Shown here one piece after another: positions 43,076-43,196 of a stretch of DNA of 43,196 nt. The position numbers were made by a program, and so were the translations under genes. Positions within the stretch are counted from its first letter, which is position 1. Each line of letters starts with the position of its first letter. The stretch covers positions 1 through 43,196 of the forward strand of contig NZ_FXZD01000017.1 of NCBI RefSeq assembly GCF_900169145.1. The letters are read 5' to 3'. This stretch comes from Brevibacterium antiquum CNRZ 918 (GTDB lineage Bacteria; Actinomycetota; Actinomycetes; Actinomycetales; Brevibacteriaceae). Below the pieces are notes generated by a model. It saw only the letters and a program-made list of their open reading frames with translations, had not been told where the DNA came from and ran no database searches.

Positions 43076-43122
43076 GTCCCTTTTCGTGGTGTTCTTCGGT
43101 AGTTCCTTTAACTTGGTATTAA
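41716..43122 (+). CDS. ltrA: Group II intron reverse transcriptase/maturase, C-terminus altered
   Basis: A 468-residue intron-encoded protein. The RT blocks are present: GGRTAGVDG (62-70), RSLGIPTLADRVVQ, TGTPQGGILSPLLANI and the catalytic YADD (283-286). A maturase (domain X) region follows, with the RGWCAYFQHG segment near 391-400. The family normally continues after VEFFRSS with a short conserved tail and, in some, an HNH endonuclease; here the last 15 residues look foreign (PFSWCSSVVPLTWY), matching the truncation of the intron. RT activity may survive, but self-splicing of this copy should not. A GTG start follows a GGAGGG site. Confidence 0.87.
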   Translation: MNTGVSGPVDITSAWHRVLTIQTKLHQWARTDPGRVFDDVFNLVHDPAFLVAGWDRVRGNKGGRTAGVDGVAPRSLLHGQAVEVLTMIRRQVKTGEFRPLPVRERRIPKSNGKTRSLGIPTLADRVVQASLKLVLEPIFEADFYPSSYGFRPRRRAQDAIAEIHKFTSRPLNYEWVFEADITACFDEIDHTGLIQRLRERITDKRVLALVRRFLKAGILSEDGVNRNTHTGTPQGGILSPLLANIALSGLDDHFQKKWESLGPSWTRAKLRRRGIPVMKLIRYADDFVVLVHGSVEHVEALWHEVAEVLAPMGLRLSVEKTKVTHIDEGFDFLGWRIQRRMKRGTSGQAQVYTYPSKKSLASIKERIRGLTRRAQHRTLADLLRRVNPVLRGWCAYFQHGVSKATFSYVDHYAFWRIVNWLNKRHPKLNKHTVVRRFLPGWEIRTEGVEFFRSSPFSWCSSVVPLTWY

Positions 43123-43143
43123 GCAGCGGGGTCGGGCTACGAA

Positions 43144-43196
43144 TCACGCGGTCAGCGGCATCACCACCCCGACCGGGTCGACCTCGGTCTGCCCAT
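43144..43196 (-). CDS. Possible 3' end of another gene
   Basis: On the minus strand an open frame entering from the right edge ends in VDPVGVVMPLTA and a TGA. It is only 16 codons, so it may be chance. It lies just beyond the point where the group II intron is cut. Confidence 0.15.
   Translation of the reverse strand, partial: GQTEVDPVGVVMPLTA

Noticed and set aside
41716..43122. Retron or diversity-generating-retroelement reverse transcriptase
   Set aside because: The protein has the group II maturase domain X, and the sequence before it starts with the intron consensus GTGCGCC inside another gene; no msr/msd or template/variable repeat is seen.
1..43196. CRISPR arrays, tRNA, rRNA and riboswitch searches by eye
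   Set aside because: No regularly spaced repeats, no tRNA clover-leaf with TTCRANY-like arm in intergenic regions, and no recognisable aptamer core was found.

Overview
The window is GC-rich DNA with strong G/C preference at third codon positions, frequent GTG/TTG starts and many 4-base ATGA gene overlaps. Together with the families present (SCO6880-type transfer protein, DUF2637, DUF6112, MmyB-type regulators, HxlR), this points to an actinobacterium, most plausibly Micrococcales such as Brevibacterium or a relative; the genus is a guess. The region is accessory DNA: a conjugative-type module, two probable metabolite or catabolic clusters, and a nest of insertion sequences.

Layout. (1) 1-2319: an operon on the minus strand (E1/ThiF-like adenylyltransferase, short formyltransferase, a third gene cut by the window edge) diverges from an ArsR-like regulator around a perfect 8-6-8 palindrome. 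(2) 2429-8477 and 13042-19747, minus strand: a type IV secretion/conjugation module. From promoter to end it has a primase-polymerase, DUF2637 protein, two unknowns, a ParB-like protein, a VirB8/TcpC-like protein, a three-domain cell-wall hydrolase, twin DUF6112 small membrane proteins, a TrbL/VirB6-like protein, an SCO6880-type protein, an unknown and a VirB4-type ATPase. No relaxase, coupling protein or integrase is visible. (3) 8769-11244: a plus-strand four-gene cargo (lipocalin-like, HxlR regulator, thioesterase, isochorismatase-like hydrolase) sits inside that module, followed by an IS1380 element with intact 5-bp target duplications but a broken transposase. (4) 20105-21031: an AraC-type regulator.

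(5) 21210-28430: a divergent cluster. An MFS exporter, an FG-GAP beta-propeller protein and an unusual UDP-GlcNAc 2-epimerase homologue run leftward; an MmyB-type regulator, a GMC oxidoreductase and a cupin run rightward. The propeller and cupin resemble the two halves of fungal aldos-2-ulose dehydratase, and the GMC enzyme resembles pyranose/C-glycoside oxidases. I infer a sugar-oxidising, possibly antibiotic-making pathway. (6) 28599-32344: two more MmyB-type regulators and a DHA2 drug exporter; one regulator/exporter pair shares a TGCCTATC-N9-GATAGGCA operator with cluster 5. (7) 32472-38533: a six-gene leftward operon (berberine-bridge-like oxidase, acyltransferase 3, SDR, HSL-type esterase, unknown 176-residue protein, luciferase-like monooxygenase).

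(8) 39054-43122: an IS3-family transposase gene interrupted by an IS110 element, and again by a group II intron that has lost its 3' end.

The most interesting candidates are the split aldos-2-ulose-dehydratase-like cluster, the shared MmyB operator, the E1/formyltransferase operon and the nested mobile elements.
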